From NCBI GenBank assembly GCA_963839475.1, contig CAWIVH010000018.1, forward strand, positions 558,001 to 622,000: DNA of 64,000 bases, in the 5' to 3' direction. The translations under genes were made by a program, and so were the position numbers. Shown here piece by piece: positions 46,325-54,417 of the stretch. How positions within the stretch are numbered: position 1 is the first letter of the stretch; each line of letters opens with the position of its first letter. The stretch comes from CAWIVH01 sp963839475. GTDB lineage: Bacteria; Acidobacteriota; UBA6911. Below the pieces are notes generated by a model, which was not told where the DNA came from, made no database searches, and worked only from the letters and a program-made list of their open reading frames with translations.

Positions 46325-47440
46325 ATGAAAGTAGCACTCTCAATCGCGCTGATTCTTCTGCTCTTGAGCATTTCCTATGCGGAAGTGCGCCCAGTATCAG
46401 CAAAGAATGTCGTCGTCTTTCAGGAATCCGGCCGCTTTGGCGGATGGCCGGCGAACCATGGCATATGGTCCTGGGGAAATGAAATCCTTGTAGGTTTCGA
46501 AGCCGGCTACTTCAAGGAAAGCAGCCGCGGGCATTCGATCGATTACAGTCGCCCCGCGGAACACGTGCTGGCCCGCTCGATGGATGGTGGGGAAACCTGG
46601 GCCATCGAGAAGCCGTCGGGACTCAGACCACCTCCGGGCGAAAGGGTAGCCGGTGTGCCCACAGGTGAAGGCGGCAAGCCAATGACCGATTGCCCCGGCG
46701 GAATCGATTTCAGCAACCCGAGCTTCGTTCTTACCGCCAGAATGACGAGCATCGATGCGGGACAGTCCCGCTTCTACTACTCGATGGACCGGGGCAGAAA
46801 CTGGGAAGGTCCATTCCGTCTTCCGGATTTCGGCCAGCCCGGCACCGCAGCACGCACGGACTATCTGATCAATGGCAAAAACGATTTGACCATGTTTCTG
46901 ACGGTGGCCAAATCGAACGGCAAAGAGGGCCGTGTGATCAGTGCGCGAACCAAAGACGGCGGCAAGACATGGACCATGGTGTCATTCGTAACCCCCGAAC
47001 CGGAGGGGAACGACTACGCGATCATGCCCTCCTCCGTAAGAATCGATTCAAACACGATCCTGACCGCGGTCCGCTACAGGCAGTTCATCGATCTCTACCG
47101 CAGCACTGATGGGGGAGTAAGCTGGGAAAACGCGGGCCGGCCGGCCCCGGCTACCGGCGGTAACCCGCCGGCCATGCTGAAGCTGAATGATGGCCGTCTG
47201 GTCCTCGCCTATGGCCATCGCCTGCAGCCGTTCGGGATCCAGGCCCGAATCAGCCCGGATAACGGCAAGACCTGGGGCGAGGCAATCACGCTTCGCAGCG
47301 ACGGAGGAAGCTGGGATCTCGGCTATCCCCGTATGGTGCAGCGTCCCGACGGCAAGCTGGTAACTGTTTACTACTTCAACACGGACGCCAAGGGCGAGCG
47401 TTTCATCGGCGCCACGATCTGGGACCCCGGCCCTAAATAA
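46325..47440 (+). CDS. Secreted Asp-box ('sialidase-like') propeller protein, paralog 2
   Basis: The 371-residue product has a signal peptide (about 1-20) and the same layout as paralog 1: FGGWPANHGIWSWGNEILVGF near the N-terminus, then Asp-boxes SMDGGETWA, SMDRGRNWEG, TKDGGKTWT, STDGGVSWE and SPDNGKTWG. The closing GATIWDPG is shared by all three paralogs. A GAGGAAAG site precedes the ATG. It ends the phosphoesterase/sulfatase/Asp-box operon. RIP is absent, so a true sialidase is not claimed. The 68-base inverted repeat after it separates it from a converging hydrolase gene. Confidence 0.8.
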   Translation: MKVALSIALILLLLSISYAEVRPVSAKNVVVFQESGRFGGWPANHGIWSWGNEILVGFEAGYFKESSRGHSIDYSRPAEHVLARSMDGGETWAIEKPSGLRPPPGERVAGVPTGEGGKPMTDCPGGIDFSNPSFVLTARMTSIDAGQSRFYYSMDRGRNWEGPFRLPDFGQPGTAARTDYLINGKNDLTMFLTVAKSNGKEGRVISARTKDGGKTWTMVSFVTPEPEGNDYAIMPSSVRIDSNTILTAVRYRQFIDLYRSTDGGVSWENAGRPAPATGGNPPAMLKLNDGRLVLAYGHRLQPFGIQARISPDNGKTWGEAITLRSDGGSWDLGYPRMVQRPDGKLVTVYYFNTDAKGERFIGATIWDPGPK

Positions 47441-47452
47441 AACCGCCAATAA

Positions 47453-47520
47453 AACCGCAAAGGCCGCCAGGACCCGAAGGATAAAATTATTCCTTCGCGG
47501 TCCTGGCGGCCTTCGCGGTT
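47453..47520. repeat. Long inverted repeat between converging genes
   Basis: The arms AACCGC..AAGGCCGCCAGGACC..GAAGGA and their complement (47453-47482 and 47491-47520) pair over about 28 bases with one mismatch and a small bulge. The hairpin is far longer than a simple terminator. It may end both convergent transcripts, or be one copy of a dispersed repeat. Confidence 0.65.
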
Positions 47521-47538
47521 CAATCTTTCAGCCACACT

Positions 47539-49950
47539 TTACTTCTTGATCAGCCAGACCTCGGCAACCTGACATGCCCGGCCGGAGTCTCCGAGTCCGG
47601 GTTCCCGGTACCACTTCAGGCTGAGTTGTCCATCCTTGGTCGCCTCAGCCGGAATGTCGAATTCCACCGGCTTGGGGGGGAATTCCTTCTTGAGCAGCGG
47701 ATGGATTTCGAATTTGTCATCCGCGGTTAAGCGGACCGGGCGCGGTTCGCCCGCATAAACAACCCGCACCTTATATTGCGCGGCAGGATCGAGGTCCGAA
47801 TACCGCATCTCGAGCGGGGCATCGAACATCGATTCGGCATGGTTCTTCCAGGAGTAGCGCCAGGGCACCTGCTGCCCGCGCCCTCCGCCGCCAAATCCCA
47901 CAAGCGAGGATTGCCGGAAGTCTGGATCCTGGTCGGATCCCAAGCCGCGCACCAGGTGAGGCTGCTGCGCAAGATTGCCGAGGTCGTCATAAAATCCTCC
48001 GGGCCCCGGGTTCGTCCAATTCACAATCTCCTCGATCGCTTTCAGCTGGTCGGCTTCGCTCGTGAGCTTGCGAATCTCGCCAAATTTGTAGACCAGCCAG
48101 GGGCGGTTGTTCAGCGGGACATCGATGGCATCCAGGTTCGCGCCGCGACCCACCGCGATTGCTTTGTAGCGAACCACGCTCAGCTGTGCCCGGATGCTCT
48201 GGTAGAGAGCCTCCGCCAGCTCGTGTACACGGGCCCGCCAGGCCTGTGAAACAGGGTCGGTCAAAGCCGGATTCAGGGTGGCCTCGGCCTGCGCCATCGC
48301 AACCAGCGGACCCACGCGCCTGGCTTCGGCAAGCTGGGACATAGCCTTGTCCTCCAGCCCCGTCTCGTAAATCAGGCGGCTGCGATCGTAGGCATCGTAA
48401 TAAGCGCGGTAGAGAGCCTGCTGGAAGCGCCAGTTCAGCAGCACCTGCGGTGAGGCGTTGCGCTCGAGCTCCTGGAACTGCTGCAGGGTGACATAAACAC
48501 CCGGATTCGACAAAAGCGGCCCCTGCCAGTTGCGCTCCAGCGCCATCAGCCCTTGAGCGAAACTTTCAGTATAGCGCTCTCCAATGAAGTAGCGGCTGAA
48601 TTCGCGCAGTATGTCGAGCACATTGGCCTGCGGATTCCAGCCGAGACCGCTCCAGATAAACTTGTTGACGTCGTCGTTGCAGCCTTCCGAATAGGTCAAA
48701 AATCCTATCCCGTAGTCCTGGTTGAGTCGGAAGATCTGCGACTCGGTGACGGGCCGCGGATTGGGTCCCTCGCGGCCTTCGGTAAGAGCGTACGCCGTAT
48801 CCCAGTCCGGCACCGGGTACTGCGATTGGACGCTGTGCGTGATGTCGGGGTAAAAACGAATCGGGTACTCCTTCGGAGTCTTCTCGCGCAACTCCTTGTA
48901 GGTGTCGCGGACTTGAGGGCCGAACACGACACCGGACAGCCACTTCGGCTTCTGCTGCATCAATCCGTAGAACTCGTCCATCCATTCCTTGTTGAACCCC
49001 TGCGGCGACATCCACATCTGTGCTTTCGGGTGGTAACGATGAAGGCTTTCCGTTTGCTTTTCGAGCAATGCGAACATGTGTTGCGGCTTCGTATGGCCGG
49101 GATCGCCGCCGGGAACGAACACGGCGTCAAGGCGCGGCATCGCCTTGTAGAATTCCGCCCACTCTTTCAGCGCGAACTCGACCGTTTTGGGATCCGAATA
49201 ATCTTTGTCCATGGCCGGGTACCAGACCCAGACATCAATGCCATACTCGTTGGCGATGCGCGACATCTCTGCGTTCATCTGCATTTTCGGCAAGGGCAAA
49301 TGAGGGCTTTCGTCCGCGTCGTCCGAGCGGGGAGGTATCAGTTCGATGGCGTTGGTGCCGAAAATGGTCAGGTCACGGATGTACTGATCCCAGATGGCGA
49401 CGGACCAGGCATCGTACGCGTTGGTCTTCGGCCGATAACCGAGCTGGTGGCCGCGCAAAGGAATCTTAGGGGCGGTGGCGATGCTGAAGTCATCCGGAAG
49501 CTGAATGCTCTGCTTGTCCATGCGCAGGGCGCGGAGAAGGTGCCCGACGCCGAAGAGAACACCGCGGCTGTCATTCCCGATAACGAAAACAGCCGGGACC
49601 GAACCTGTCTTCTGAATGCGCACGCGGTAGCCCTCGGCGCCTGCCACACCGCGGTCGGCGGACAGAGTTGCAGCGTATTTGCCCCCGAAGGCCTTGAGGG
49701 CCGAGGCCGGACCGACGGCGATCACCGGTGTCGACTCGGCCGGCCATGTATTCGAGGTTTGCAAACGGATTTGAGTCCGTTTTTCAACCTCCTCCACAAG
49801 CACCATCACCGCCTTTTTTTCCGGACCGGAAAGGTTGGGCGGCGAAACGACGACAGCCTTTCCCAGGTCAAGCGTTGCTGCCAGGCTGGAGGTTGAAAAT
49901 GCAATAAGTATCAAAGAAAGCAGCGCAATCTGCAGAATAAGTCGCCTCAT
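47539..49950 (-). CDS. Secreted glycoside hydrolase, GH67/alpha-glucuronidase-like
   Basis: The 803-residue protein has a signal peptide (about 1-24), an N-terminal GH67N/GH20b-like sandwich (about 28-150), a TIM barrel (about 155-480) and a C-terminal helical and beta part. The GHQLGYRPKTNAYDAW phrase after the sandwich and WVWYPAMDKDY are typical of alpha-glucuronidase-like proteins; I cannot name the catalytic acid residues with certainty. The product probably releases an acidic sugar from a glycan. A GGGAGGAG ribosome site lies upstream of the ATG. It converges on paralog 2 and diverges from paralog 3. Its function as a true glucuronidase is unproved. Confidence 0.65.
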   Translation of the reverse strand: MRRLILQIALLSLILIAFSTSSLAATLDLGKAVVVSPPNLSGPEKKAVMVLVEEVEKRTQIRLQTSNTWPAESTPVIAVGPASALKAFGGKYAATLSADRGVAGAEGYRVRIQKTGSVPAVFVIGNDSRGVLFGVGHLLRALRMDKQSIQLPDDFSIATAPKIPLRGHQLGYRPKTNAYDAWSVAIWDQYIRDLTIFGTNAIELIPPRSDDADESPHLPLPKMQMNAEMSRIANEYGIDVWVWYPAMDKDYSDPKTVEFALKEWAEFYKAMPRLDAVFVPGGDPGHTKPQHMFALLEKQTESLHRYHPKAQMWMSPQGFNKEWMDEFYGLMQQKPKWLSGVVFGPQVRDTYKELREKTPKEYPIRFYPDITHSVQSQYPVPDWDTAYALTEGREGPNPRPVTESQIFRLNQDYGIGFLTYSEGCNDDVNKFIWSGLGWNPQANVLDILREFSRYFIGERYTESFAQGLMALERNWQGPLLSNPGVYVTLQQFQELERNASPQVLLNWRFQQALYRAYYDAYDRSRLIYETGLEDKAMSQLAEARRVGPLVAMAQAEATLNPALTDPVSQAWRARVHELAEALYQSIRAQLSVVRYKAIAVGRGANLDAIDVPLNNRPWLVYKFGEIRKLTSEADQLKAIEEIVNWTNPGPGGFYDDLGNLAQQPHLVRGLGSDQDPDFRQSSLVGFGGGGRGQQVPWRYSWKNHAESMFDAPLEMRYSDLDPAAQYKVRVVYAGEPRPVRLTADDKFEIHPLLKKEFPPKPVEFDIPAEATKDGQLSLKWYREPGLGDSGRACQVAEVWLIKK

Positions 49951-50282
49951 TTACTCCTCCCACAAAACAAACATTTATAAATTCGGCCCAAGATGTTGCG
50001 TTTTAATACCTTCTGTCAAGCCAATTCGATCGAGCCGCCCCTATTTATATGTTCACATGCTCCGGGGGCTTGGCGCGGCAATATAAGCTTTGATCGGGTC
50101 ACTCCGGACACGGGCATTGATATCAGACACAAGCCCTGCCACAAAGCTTTTCAGCTGTGTCGTCATATAATGACGCCGGAACAGCAAACTCTAATGCCAT
50201 ATTCATTGCATTTCCCGCCGTGCTCGAACCTGCAGGCGGGCGCCGCACATTATTAAAGAGCAAATCGTCTGGGAGAGTTCTT
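49951..50282. other. Divergent intergenic region of about 330 bases
   Basis: It lies between the GH67-like gene (minus) and Asp-box paralog 3 (plus) and should contain both promoters. The GGGAGAG ribosome site for paralog 3 is near 50271. I see no perfect -35/-10 pair. Confidence 0.4.
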
Positions 50283-51395
50283 ATGTCGAAACGGTTTCTC
50301 GCACTCATCGCAGTCCTTGTCCTGGCTTTCAGCATTTTCGGAGCGCCGGAGGCGAAGGTCGTCAAGCATGTAGTGGTGTACAGTGAAGAGGGCCGCTTTG
50401 GCGGCTGGCCGGCAAATCACGGCATTTGGTCGTGGGGCAATGAGATCCTGGTTGGATTCAGCGCGGCATATTTCCAGTGGAACGACCAGGACCGCCACCC
50501 CTATGACCGTGAAAAAGGGGAGCCCTCTGCCCTCGCCCGCAGCCTCGACGGTGGTGAAACATGGACGATTGAAACTCCGCCAAACCTGCCTCCACTTGCG
50601 AAACGGGGCGTGGCGGGCGCCCCTCTCGACGAACCCATGGATTTCGCCAGTCCGGGCTTTGCGATGACCCTTCGATTCACGGAGAGTAATAAAGGTCCCT
50701 CACTGCTGCTCTACTCGACCGACAAAGGAAAGAATTGGAAGGGTCCTTTTCAGCTCGCAATCGGTGATCTAGGGATAGCGGCAAGAACCGACTATATTAT
50801 CAATGGCCGGCACGATGCCATGGTGTTCCTGACCGCTGCAAAATCAAACGGACGCGAGGGAAGGCCTTTCTGCGCCCAGACAACAGACGGGGGCAAAACC
50901 TGGAACTTTGTCTCATGGATCGGAGAAGAGCCGAAAGATGGTTTCTCCATCATGAGTTCCACCGTACGGCTATCGAAAACGGATATTCTCACCTCTTTCC
51001 GTCATGAGGAAAACTCGCGTAAGGGACCAAACTGGATTGACGCCTACCTTTCGACCGACAACGGCAAGAGCTGGAAATTCCACAGCCGGCCGGGGGAAAA
51101 CACCGGCGACAAAAGCGGGAATCCTCCCAGCTTGATCCGGTTGAAGGATGGGCGAATCTGTGTGACCTACGGATACCGCTCCGCGCCCTACTCCATCCGC
51201 GCCAGGCTCAGCAGCGACAACGGCAAGACCTGGGGGCAGGAAATCATCCTGCGCGACGGCGGTGCCGCCTGGGATGTCGGATATTCGCGTACCGTGCAGC
51301 GCCCTGATGGAAAGATTGTGACAGTCTACTACTGGAGCCCCGAACTCAAGAAAGGGCGTACCATCGAGGCCACTATCTGGGACCCGGGCAAATAG
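50283..51395 (+). CDS. Secreted Asp-box ('sialidase-like') propeller protein, paralog 3
   Basis: The 370-residue product has a signal peptide (about 1-20), then FGGWPANHGIWSWG as in paralogs 1 and 2, and Asp-boxes SLDGGETWT, STDKGKNWKG, TTDGGKTWN, STDNGKSWK and SSDNGKTWG. It lacks the short cysteine-containing segment (DCTGGIDF/DCPGGIDF) of the other two, having EPMDFASPGF instead. The start at 50283 follows GGGAGAG by about seven bases; the longest frame begins 126 bases earlier without a ribosome site. It is followed 21 bases later by the remnant gene at 51417 and then the FGE-like fusion, so the three were probably one operon. Confidence 0.82.
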   Translation: MSKRFLALIAVLVLAFSIFGAPEAKVVKHVVVYSEEGRFGGWPANHGIWSWGNEILVGFSAAYFQWNDQDRHPYDREKGEPSALARSLDGGETWTIETPPNLPPLAKRGVAGAPLDEPMDFASPGFAMTLRFTESNKGPSLLLYSTDKGKNWKGPFQLAIGDLGIAARTDYIINGRHDAMVFLTAAKSNGREGRPFCAQTTDGGKTWNFVSWIGEEPKDGFSIMSSTVRLSKTDILTSFRHEENSRKGPNWIDAYLSTDNGKSWKFHSRPGENTGDKSGNPPSLIRLKDGRICVTYGYRSAPYSIRARLSSDNGKTWGQEIILRDGGAAWDVGYSRTVQRPDGKIVTVYYWSPELKKGRTIEATIWDPGK

Positions 51396-51416
51396 CGCCA
51401 GGAGGGGGCAACGTTC

Positions 51417-51700
51417 ATGCAATCATCCCGAGGAGTTTTTTGGTGCAGTCTTACCACCGCGGCAGCGACGGCTTCACTGAGCAGCCCGATTCTGGAGAAG
51501 GCGCGGATTCCCGTGTTGCCCTATCACAGGCCCGGTTGAATGAGGCATCGAAAATAATGCCCTGGGACATGCCCGATATGAAGTTTGTGCTCGGTGAGCT
51601 GGGCTTGCGTGAAAGCTATTGCCGGCCGCCATTTGTGGAACCAAGCGCCGAAAAGAAGGCAGACCTGCGCGCACGGGTCGCCCAATACAAAAAGGCCTGA
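51417..51700 (+). pseudogene. Remnant of a probable DapA/NanA-type aldolase gene
   Basis: A strong AGGAGGGGG site lies before an ATG at 51417 that opens a leader-like N-terminus (FWCSLTTAAATASLSSPIL) and stops at 51539. A second frame covering 51440-51700 ends DMKFVLGELGLRES and RPPFVEPSAEKKADLRARV, which is the usual C-terminal tail of dihydrodipicolinate synthase/N-acetylneuraminate lyase-family proteins. The middle, about 250 residues of barrel, is missing, so this is a deletion remnant rather than a gene. Its place between the third Asp-box protein and the FGE-like fusion fits a lost sugar-acid aldolase. The C-tail likeness is clear by eye but unverified. Confidence 0.6.
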
Positions 51701-51749
51701 GGGCGCCCCCTCCCCTTCAGCTGCTGTATCTTTCAAAGGGAGTCTCATA

Positions 51750-53843
51750 ATGCAAATGTCATCGTCAGTAATCAAGCCGATCCGTACAAAGAGCAGATCT
51801 ATCATCTTGATCGCGTTTTCATTGCTGGTATTGCCAATCGCCTTGACCTCGGCTGGAACCGTCTCGAACATGCCGGCCGGTAAAGAACACACCAACTCGA
51901 TCGGAATGAAGCTGGTCCGGATTGAAGCAGGCGAATTCATGATGGGGGTCAACAAAACACCCTTGCCTGAATCGACGGTGGGGAGAGTAGGAAACAAGAA
52001 GATGGTTGCCAACTGGCGGCTGTCCGGTGATTTCGACGAGGTTCCGGCCCACCGGGTCAAAATCAGCAAGCCATTCTACATGGGTGCCTTCGAAGTCACC
52101 AATGCCCAGTATGAACGATTTGACCCCGCCCACCGTAAGCTGCGCGGCAAAGCGGGTTTCTCGAACGAGGACGACGAGGCGGTGGTCTTTGTCAGCTGGC
52201 TCGACGCGACGCGATTTTGCCAGTGGCTTGCCAAAAAAGAGGGACTCCCATACCGGCTGCCGACCGAGGCAGAATGGGAGTTTGCAGCCCGGGCTGGAAC
52301 CACTACTCACTACTCCACCGGTGACTCATTACCCGAGGCTTATCTCAAGAATGCCACCCAGAGCCGGTATCCGCCCGAAAAACCTGTTTCCATGGCAGTC
52401 GGAAAAACACCGCCGAACGCTTGGGGGCTCTTCGACGTCCATGGAAACGCGGAGGAATGGGCGTATGACTGGTACGGGCCCTACCAGGAGGGGGATCAGG
52501 TCGACCCGGTGGGACGGGCTGACGGTGATTTCCGCGTCACGCGAGGCGGAAGCCACTCCACAGAAGCCTATTACCTGCGTTCGGAAAACCGGATGGGTAC
52601 CCTACCGGAAGACAATCATGGGTTGCTCGGCCTCCGGGTGGCACTCGGTCCCATCCCCGCTACCAAGCCGCTGCCGGCGGCAACGAAACCATTGAACCAG
52701 CTTAATGTGAAGCAGAATGTCCCGGCTGACCTTAAGAAGGCGCCCGATCCGAATAAGCCTTACTTCTTCGGGCCGCGCCGCTACGTCAAGATTCCGCCCA
52801 ACTCCATCGGACCGATGTTCTCAGAGCACAACCATGATCCGGCGCTGGTCGAGTGCCCCAATGGGGATTTGCTGGCAATCTGGTATACATGCGTCCAGGA
52901 ACCCGGCCGTGAACTTGGCCTGTTGGCCAGCCGCCTGCGCTACGGCCAGCAGGAGTGGGATGATGCCTCTCCCTTTTGGGATGCACCCGACAGAAACGAT
53001 CACGCCCCGGCCATGTGGTATGACGGTAAAAAGACCTTGTATCACTTTGTGGGGCTTTCGCCGGCTGCAACTTATATCGGAAACCTGGCTCTCGTGATGC
53101 GCACATCCAAGGACAGCGGCGCAACCTGGTCCAAGGGGCAGCTCATTGGCCCGGAGCATGTCGAGCGCCACATGCCGGTGGAATCGGTGTTCCGCACTAA
53201 GGAAGGATCCATCGTGCTGGTGTCCGATGCCAATCCGGGATCAACCGTGATCGTCAGCCGGAACAATGGCAAGACCTGGACCGATCCGGGCGGGCGGATC
53301 GCCGGAATACACGCTGGGGCCGTTCAACTCAAGGATGGCCGGCTTATGGCGCTCGGACGCGGAGATAATATCGACGGCATGATGCCCAAAAGCCTGTCCG
53401 CCGATATGGGCAAGACGTGGACCTACAGCAAGACTCCGTTCCAGGCGGTTCGGAACTTGCAAAGGCCTGTTTTCTTGAGACTTCAGGAAGGGCCGCTTCT
53501 CCTCATTTCGTTCAGCGGCGCCCAGACACAGCCGAACAAGGAAGACATGATGATCACGGACGCCTCGGGCAAACAGCGCCCGGTGTCGGGGATCTTTGGC
53601 GCGCTCTCTTTCGACGAAGGAGAAACCTGGCCGACCCGAAGGTTGATCAGCGATGACGGGGCTCCCCGCCAGCTGGAGACTACGGACCGTATGACCTTCA
53701 CCATGAGCGCCAGCAGCGCGGAGACCTTCGGGTATCTGTCCATTTGCCAGGGCGCAAACGGGCTGATCCATCTGATCAGCAGCAAGAATCACTACGTGTT
53801 CAACCTTGCCTGGCTCAAGGCTCCGCCGCCGGCTCTACCTTGA
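51750..53843 (+). CDS. Fusion of FGE-like (SUMF1) and Asp-box propeller domains, exported
   Basis: The 697-residue protein has a signal anchor (about 15-36), a formylglycine-generating-enzyme-like domain (about 45-300: IGMKLVRIEAGEFMMG, EVTNAQYERF, YRLPTEAEWEFAARAG, GNAEEW, RVTRGGSHS, GLLGLRV) and a second part (about 355-690) with the Asp-boxes of a sialidase-like propeller (SKDSGATWS, SRNNGKTWT, SADMGKTWT). In the FGE domain the catalytic Cys pair of true FGE is absent: the segment after RGGSHS reads TEAYYLRSENRM with no cysteine. It therefore should not make formylglycine. The start follows GGGAG by seven bases; a longer frame starts at 51585 without a site. Substrate unknown. Confidence 0.8.
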   Translation: MQMSSSVIKPIRTKSRSIILIAFSLLVLPIALTSAGTVSNMPAGKEHTNSIGMKLVRIEAGEFMMGVNKTPLPESTVGRVGNKKMVANWRLSGDFDEVPAHRVKISKPFYMGAFEVTNAQYERFDPAHRKLRGKAGFSNEDDEAVVFVSWLDATRFCQWLAKKEGLPYRLPTEAEWEFAARAGTTTHYSTGDSLPEAYLKNATQSRYPPEKPVSMAVGKTPPNAWGLFDVHGNAEEWAYDWYGPYQEGDQVDPVGRADGDFRVTRGGSHSTEAYYLRSENRMGTLPEDNHGLLGLRVALGPIPATKPLPAATKPLNQLNVKQNVPADLKKAPDPNKPYFFGPRRYVKIPPNSIGPMFSEHNHDPALVECPNGDLLAIWYTCVQEPGRELGLLASRLRYGQQEWDDASPFWDAPDRNDHAPAMWYDGKKTLYHFVGLSPAATYIGNLALVMRTSKDSGATWSKGQLIGPEHVERHMPVESVFRTKEGSIVLVSDANPGSTVIVSRNNGKTWTDPGGRIAGIHAGAVQLKDGRLMALGRGDNIDGMMPKSLSADMGKTWTYSKTPFQAVRNLQRPVFLRLQEGPLLLISFSGAQTQPNKEDMMITDASGKQRPVSGIFGALSFDEGETWPTRRLISDDGAPRQLETTDRMTFTMSASSAETFGYLSICQGANGLIHLISSKNHYVFNLAWLKAPPPALP

Positions 53844-53879
53844 GCGAAGCAGCTTCAGCAGGGACCGGCAGGCATACTC

Positions 53880-54347
53880 TCAGCAGGGGCTAGTCTCGTC
53901 CGCTCGAACCTTGAGGACAATTTTGCGAACCGGCCTGGGCGAGGTCAGTGCAAGACACGGCATGTGCGCGTCGTGAGGGAAGAAAACCGCGAACATCCCG
54001 GCAGTGACCGTCAGGTAACTTCCGTCCCCGGCAAAAAATGCTATATCTTCCTTTTCCCGGTAGGGCTCCGCAACCGTCAGGTTGGCGACGTGCGTGTGCC
54101 CAATGATCTCGATGCCCGATGCCACGTACTGAACATCGATGTAGCGCCGGTGCGCTTCCCACTTCCCGAACTCCCTGGGTCGGGTCTGGAATTCCTGAAC
54201 AAGCGCAAACAGATCCGAACCCTGCAATTCGAAGCGCCCCACGTCGGCGCGAAGCAGTTGGTCGGTCTGCAACGCCCGTAATGCTGCCTCAATGCGGTCG
54301 CCAAGCCGATAATAAAACGAAGCATTCTCAATTCGGTCCAGTATCAT
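53880..54347 (-). CDS. YhcH/YjgK/YiaL (NanQ-type) cupin protein
   Basis: The 155-residue protein has the DUF386 metal-binding cupin fold: Glu64 and His66 in WEAHRRYIDVQY, and His125 and His128 in FFPHDAHMP. Family members are anomerases for sialic acids (NanQ) or EbgC-type beta-galactosidase partners, cytoplasmic. The start at 54347 follows AAGGAG by seven bases; upstream in-frame residues have no site. It converges on the FGE/Asp-box fusion and is co-directional with the TIM-barrel gene 70 bases upstream. Its presence is the strongest hint that the imported sugar is a nonulosonate or related acid, though EbgC-like roles are possible. Confidence 0.87.
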   Translation of the reverse strand: MILDRIENASFYYRLGDRIEAALRALQTDQLLRADVGRFELQGSDLFALVQEFQTRPREFGKWEAHRRYIDVQYVASGIEIIGHTHVANLTVAEPYREKEDIAFFAGDGSYLTVTAGMFAVFFPHDAHMPCLALTSPRPVRKIVLKVRADETSPC

Positions 54348-54417
54348 GGCACTCCTTTTCTTCCAAGTTGTCGGCCAGCGGCGGACACAGAGGCATGGTT
54401 GAGGGTTGTGGTAAAGG

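Noticed and set aside
48553..49896. Plus-strand open frame of 447 residues antisense to the GH67-like gene
   Set aside because: Shadow with no domain; the minus-strand protein has a signal peptide and consistent family sequence.
36470..51395. Calling the three Asp-box proteins true sialidases
   Set aside because: Asp-boxes are clear, but the RIP motif and an obvious arginine triad are not seen; only the fold is claimed.
51440..51700. A stand-alone small gene of 86 residues
   Set aside because: The frame has no ribosome site of its own and matches only the tail of a larger aldolase family; treated as a remnant with the leader at 51417.
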